From: Gammaproteobacteria bacterium
GTDB taxonomy: Bacteria > Pseudomonadota > Gammaproteobacteria > Steroidobacterales > Steroidobacteraceae
Length of the DNA stretch: 8,836 bases
NCBI GenBank assembly: GCA_027451085.1
Contig: DAIDKA010000222.1
Location: 1 to 8,836 of the forward strand
Reading direction: 5' to 3'
Part shown: positions 6,772 to 8,836 of the stretch, piece after piece
Layout: every line of letters begins with the position of its first letter
How positions within the stretch are numbered: the stretch's first letter is position 1
Made by a program: the position numbers and the translations under genes
Notes under the pieces: model-generated
Seen by the model: the letters and a program-made list of their open reading frames with translations, nothing else
Database searches by the model: none
Told to the model about the DNA's origin: nothing

Positions 6772-6778
6772 AGGAGGG
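6772..6778 (+). promoter_or_regulatory. Strong ribosome binding site of the propeller gene
   Basis: AGGAGGG is an almost perfect anti-16S match. It ends 3 nt before the ATG at 6782 and 9 nt before the in-frame ATG at 6788. The spacing favours the second ATG, which would start the protein at MKHSRAMRP. It sits within the 34-bp gap to the divergent MFS gene. Confidence 0.7.
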
Positions 6779-6781
6779 CAG

Positions 6782-7876
6782 ATGCCAATGAAACACTCGC
6801 GCGCGATGCGCCCGGCGCTCATGTACCTTGCCATCACCGCCACGGCGGCCCTGGCGGTCGATGTCACCCCGCAGCAATGGCTGCCGCGGCATCCGCAGGC
6901 CATGACCACCGACGCGAAACTGCATGCCATCCCCCTGCCGCGGGCGCGCAGCGGCCCGACCACGGTGGCCGTCGCCCCGGATGGCCGCATCTGGTTCACC
7001 GAAGCCAGTGGCAACCGCATCGGGAGCATGAACCCGGATGGCACCGGCCTCGCCGAGTTTCCCCTGCCGCATGCCGGCAGCGCCCCGCGCATCATCGCCC
7101 TGGGCGCCGACGGCAACATGTGGTTCTCCGAGCACCTGGGCAACCGCATCGGGCGCATCACCCCCGAGGGCGTCATCAGTGAGTTCGAGATCCCCACGCC
7201 GGCCAGCCAGCCGCGCGCCATCGCACTGGGCGGCGATGGCAGCATCTGGTTCGGCATGTTCGCCGCCGGCAAGATCGGCCGCATCACCCCGCAGGGCGTG
7301 ATCACCGAGTTCACGCCACCCACCGCCAACAGCGGCCCGCGCGCCCTCGCCCTCGGCGCCGACGGCAACGTCTGGTTCTCCGAGTACCGCGCGAACCGCA
7401 TCGGACGGCTGACGCCACAGGGTGTTTTCAGTGAGTTCACGCTGCCGCGCCCGGACAGCGGTCCCGGCGACATCACTGCCGGCCCCGATGGCGCGCTGTG
7501 GTTCGTGGAACTCTCCGGTGGCATGGACGGCCAGAGCACGGATGGCAACCGCATCGGCCGCATCACCCTGGATGGCAAAGTCACCGAATACCCGCTGTCG
7601 CCACGGGGCGGTTCACCCATCAACATCGCCGTGGGCCCGGACCGCAACCTCTGGTACACGCGCGGCGCCGTCGTGGGCAGGGTCACGCTCAAGGGAGTCG
7701 TGACCGAATTCCCGCTGGCGGCGGATTCACGCACGGCCGGACTGTCGGCGGGCGCCGACCGGCGCCCGCCCGGCAGGCCGGGCGCCATGCTGGTCAACCG
7801 CCTGTGGTTTGCCGACGGCGGCGACAACGCCGTCAGCTATTTTCAGTTCGAGGGCCCGTTCAAGGGCGACCGGTAG
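6782..7876 (+). CDS. Secreted seven-bladed beta-propeller, Vgb/streptogramin-lyase-like
   Basis: This is a predicted periplasmic or secreted protein of the family named after virginiamycin B lyase. The N-terminus is a Sec signal: basic residues H5-R10, a hydrophobic stretch at 11-25, and a likely cleavage after ALA (about residue 25). Seven blades follow, each marked by W-F or W-Y at 71, 114, 156, 198, 240, 291 and 342. Most are 42-43 residues apart and carry the pattern DGxxWFxE, NRIGRITPxG, then EFxxP. The blade-entry loops read GPTT, APRI, QPRA, GPRA, GPGD and SPIN, without the histidines that I associate with antibiotic-cleaving Vgb enzymes, so lyase activity is doubtful. Most family members are probably binding or scaffold proteins of unknown ligand. 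The last blade has a basic proline-rich insertion near 327-333. Translation may start at 6788 instead. The stop codon directly abuts the MscS start, suggesting a coupled operon. Confidence 0.88.
   Translation: MPMKHSRAMRPALMYLAITATAALAVDVTPQQWLPRHPQAMTTDAKLHAIPLPRARSGPTTVAVAPDGRIWFTEASGNRIGSMNPDGTGLAEFPLPHAGSAPRIIALGADGNMWFSEHLGNRIGRITPEGVISEFEIPTPASQPRAIALGGDGSIWFGMFAAGKIGRITPQGVITEFTPPTANSGPRALALGADGNVWFSEYRANRIGRLTPQGVFSEFTLPRPDSGPGDITAGPDGALWFVELSGGMDGQSTDGNRIGRITLDGKVTEYPLSPRGGSPINIAVGPDRNLWYTRGAVVGRVTLKGVVTEFPLAADSRTAGLSAGADRRPPGRPGAMLVNRLWFADGGDNAVSYFQFEGPFKGDR
7142..7580 (+). repeat. 126-bp-spaced internal repeats of the propeller gene
   Basis: The stretch encoding NRIGRITPxG and the following EF turn recurs near 7142, 7268 and 7394 at a 126-bp (42-codon) step, then again near 7547 after a longer blade. 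The copies remain similar at DNA level but differ at many third positions. They reflect blade duplication inside the coding sequence, not a mobile repeat. Confidence 0.75.
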
Positions 7877-8713
7877 ATGCATGACCTGAAACTCGGCGAG
7901 CACGACATGCTCTCCTTCCTGCACCCCGACGACCCCATCGGCGCGTTCGTGTATCTCGCGCTCTTTGTCTTCGCCGCCTTCGTGCTCTCCAGCGCTGTGA
8001 AGGCCGCGGCCCGCGCGGCGATGGCGCGGCACGCACACATCGACCGCACCACGGCCAGCTTCCTGCAGCAGATTCTGTCCGCGTTGATCTGGGTCGTGAT
8101 GCTGATCCTGTACGCGCACCTGATCCCGATGCTGCGGGCCATGGGCACGGCCCTGCTGGCAGGCGCCAGCATCGCCTCCGTGGTTGTCGGCCTGGCGGCG
8201 CAAAGCACCCTGGGCAACCTCATTGCAGGGTTCGCCATCACGCTCTACCGGCCCTTCAAGCTCGGGGACACGCTGCAGATGGCGGCGCCCACGGGCACCG
8301 AGGTCGGCACCGTCGAGAGCATTTCACTGGGCTATACCACGCTGTCCTTGCCGGACGGACGCTCACTGATCGTGCCCAACAGCATTGCCGCAAGCCAGGC
8401 CAGCATCAATGTCGGTGAAGGCTTCGCACGCTGGCCGGCCAGCATCGCGATCCACCTGCCGCGGGACAGCGATCTCGAAGTCGCCCGGGGCATCGCGCTC
8501 GGCGCTGCGCATGAAGTTCTCGACGAACAGTCCGGCGCCACCTGCTTTCTCATGAAGATCGACGCCACCGAAGCACAGATCGAACTGCGCTTCCGCTCTC
8601 CCGACCCCGGCACGCGGGACACGCGCCGTTCTGCCCTGCTGGCCCGGCTGGCGCAGCGCTTCGCCCAGTCAGCCCAGTTCAGCTCCGCGCAGCAGCGGCC
8701 TTCGTTTGCCTGA
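7877..8713 (+). CDS. Small MscS-family mechanosensitive ion channel
   Basis: The product is an inner-membrane channel that opens under membrane tension and protects against hypo-osmotic shock. It has 278 residues, close to E. coli MscS (286). Three membrane segments are visible: about 21-43, 62-84 and the pore helix 90-123. The pore helix carries the family signature AGASIASVVVGLAAQSTLGN (95-114), rich in Ala and Gly for tight packing, followed by GFAITLYRPFKLGDTL. The cytosolic beta domain follows with the LPDGRSLIVPNSI motif, then the alpha-beta end of the vestibule. The ATG at 7877 follows the propeller stop directly (TAGATG), so translation is probably coupled; AAGGG (7862-7866) lies 10 nt upstream. 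An ATG at 7907 would shorten the N-terminus by ten residues and keep all segments. The pairing with a secreted propeller suggests a shared envelope role, which is inference. Confidence 0.94.
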   Translation: MHDLKLGEHDMLSFLHPDDPIGAFVYLALFVFAAFVLSSAVKAAARAAMARHAHIDRTTASFLQQILSALIWVVMLILYAHLIPMLRAMGTALLAGASIASVVVGLAAQSTLGNLIAGFAITLYRPFKLGDTLQMAAPTGTEVGTVESISLGYTTLSLPDGRSLIVPNSIAASQASINVGEGFARWPASIAIHLPRDSDLEVARGIALGAAHEVLDEQSGATCFLMKIDATEAQIELRFRSPDPGTRDTRRSALLARLAQRFAQSAQFSSAQQRPSFA

Positions 8714-8733
8714 AGCGCGCCCTGCAGCGCGCT
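8714..8733 (+). terminator. GC-rich hairpin after the MscS gene
   Basis: AGCGCGC (8714-8720), the loop CCTGCA and GCGCGCT (8727-8733) form a perfect 7-bp stem beginning at the base after the stop codon. No T-run follows (GCCCTGTAGC), so it is a poor intrinsic terminator by itself. It may act as an mRNA 3'-end stabiliser or separate the operon from the tRNA gene. Confidence 0.45.
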
Positions 8734-8757
8734 GCCCTGTAGCGCACACGGATGAGG

Positions 8758-8770
8758 TATGATGCGCGCC
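8758..8770 (+). promoter_or_regulatory. Stable-RNA promoter: -10 element and GC-rich discriminator
   Basis: TATGAT (8758-8763) matches five of six -10 consensus bases and is followed at once by GCGCGCCC, the kind of discriminator seen at tRNA and rRNA promoters under stringent (ppGpp) control. The -35 region is poor (CCCTGT at 8735-8740 with 17-bp spacing). Transcription would start near 8770, about 42 nt before the mature tRNA. The leader contains GGCCCG-CCCC-CGGGCC (8777-8792), a likely hairpin. Confidence 0.55.
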
Positions 8771-8811
8771 CTTCGGGGCCCGCCCCCGGGCCGGTTCCGG
8801 CCACCCGCCAT

Positions 8812-8836
8812 GGGGTGTTAGCTCAGTCGGTAGAGC
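8812..8836 (+). tRNA. 5' end of a tRNA gene (identity outside the window, possibly tRNA-Lys)
   Basis: GGGGTGT (8812-8818) fits a 7-nt acceptor strand. TA follows as positions 8-9, then GCTC, the loop AGTCGGTA and GAGC, which form a perfect 4-bp D arm. The anticodon and 3' half are beyond the right edge. The GGG-start with TTAGCTCAG resembles bacterial tRNA-Lys, but tRNAs for other amino acids share it, so the identity is a guess. Confidence 0.9.

Noticed and set aside
6748..7827. A 360-codon upstream extension of the MFS reading frame on the minus strand
   Set aside because: It lies opposite the propeller gene, has the low-complexity composition of a shadow frame in GC-rich repeat DNA and resembles no protein; the Spinster-type N-terminus begins just after ATG 6747.
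6782..7876. Antibiotic-resistance (virginiamycin B lyase) assignment
   Set aside because: Only the propeller fold is supported; the loops lack the expected histidines and the neighbours are envelope genes, not resistance genes.

Overview
The window is a GC-rich, densely coded stretch of bacterial chromosome. It most resembles a gammaproteobacterium of the Xanthomonadales/Nevskiales/Steroidobacter kind. That placement is an inference from base composition, a lipoprotein-type NodT outer-membrane factor, an EAL-CBS signalling protein and tRNA style; no marker fixes the species. There are eight protein genes, a partial tRNA, and no insertion sequence, integrase or CRISPR array.

Left part, minus strand: the N-terminal 312 codons of a cyclic-di-GMP phosphodiesterase (EAL domain with all catalytic residues, then a CBS domain) run off the left edge. 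A 251-bp gap, rich in hairpins and carrying a 3.5-copy 8-bp tandem repeat, separates it from a 71-residue, extremely basic Myb/SANT-like DNA-binding protein. Divergent from that, on the plus strand, lie an EntD/Sfp-type phosphopantetheinyl transferase and then a NodT-family outer-membrane efflux lipoprotein with no pump genes beside it.

Middle, minus strand: a Spinster-like MFS transporter and a MurJ/MviN-family lipid II flippase form an apparent two-gene operon with a 38-bp gap. The MurJ lies outside the usual gammaproteobacterial murJ setting and has sequence features of a divergent paralogue. Its 3' end overlaps the NodT gene tail to tail by 7 bp.

Right part, plus strand: starting only 34 bp from the MFS start codon and divergent from it, a secreted seven-bladed beta-propeller of the Vgb/streptogramin-lyase-like family is followed without any gap (TAG then ATG) by a small MscS-type mechanosensitive channel. 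A GC-rich hairpin, a stringent-type stable-RNA promoter and the first 25 nt of a tRNA close the window.

Most of the identifiable genes concern the cell envelope: lipid or lipid-linked transport (MFS, MurJ), outer-membrane export (NodT), osmotic protection (MscS) and a periplasmic propeller. No clear new defence or mobile system is visible. The least ordinary items are the MurJ/Spinster pair, the propeller/MscS pair and the small histone-tail-like Myb protein.
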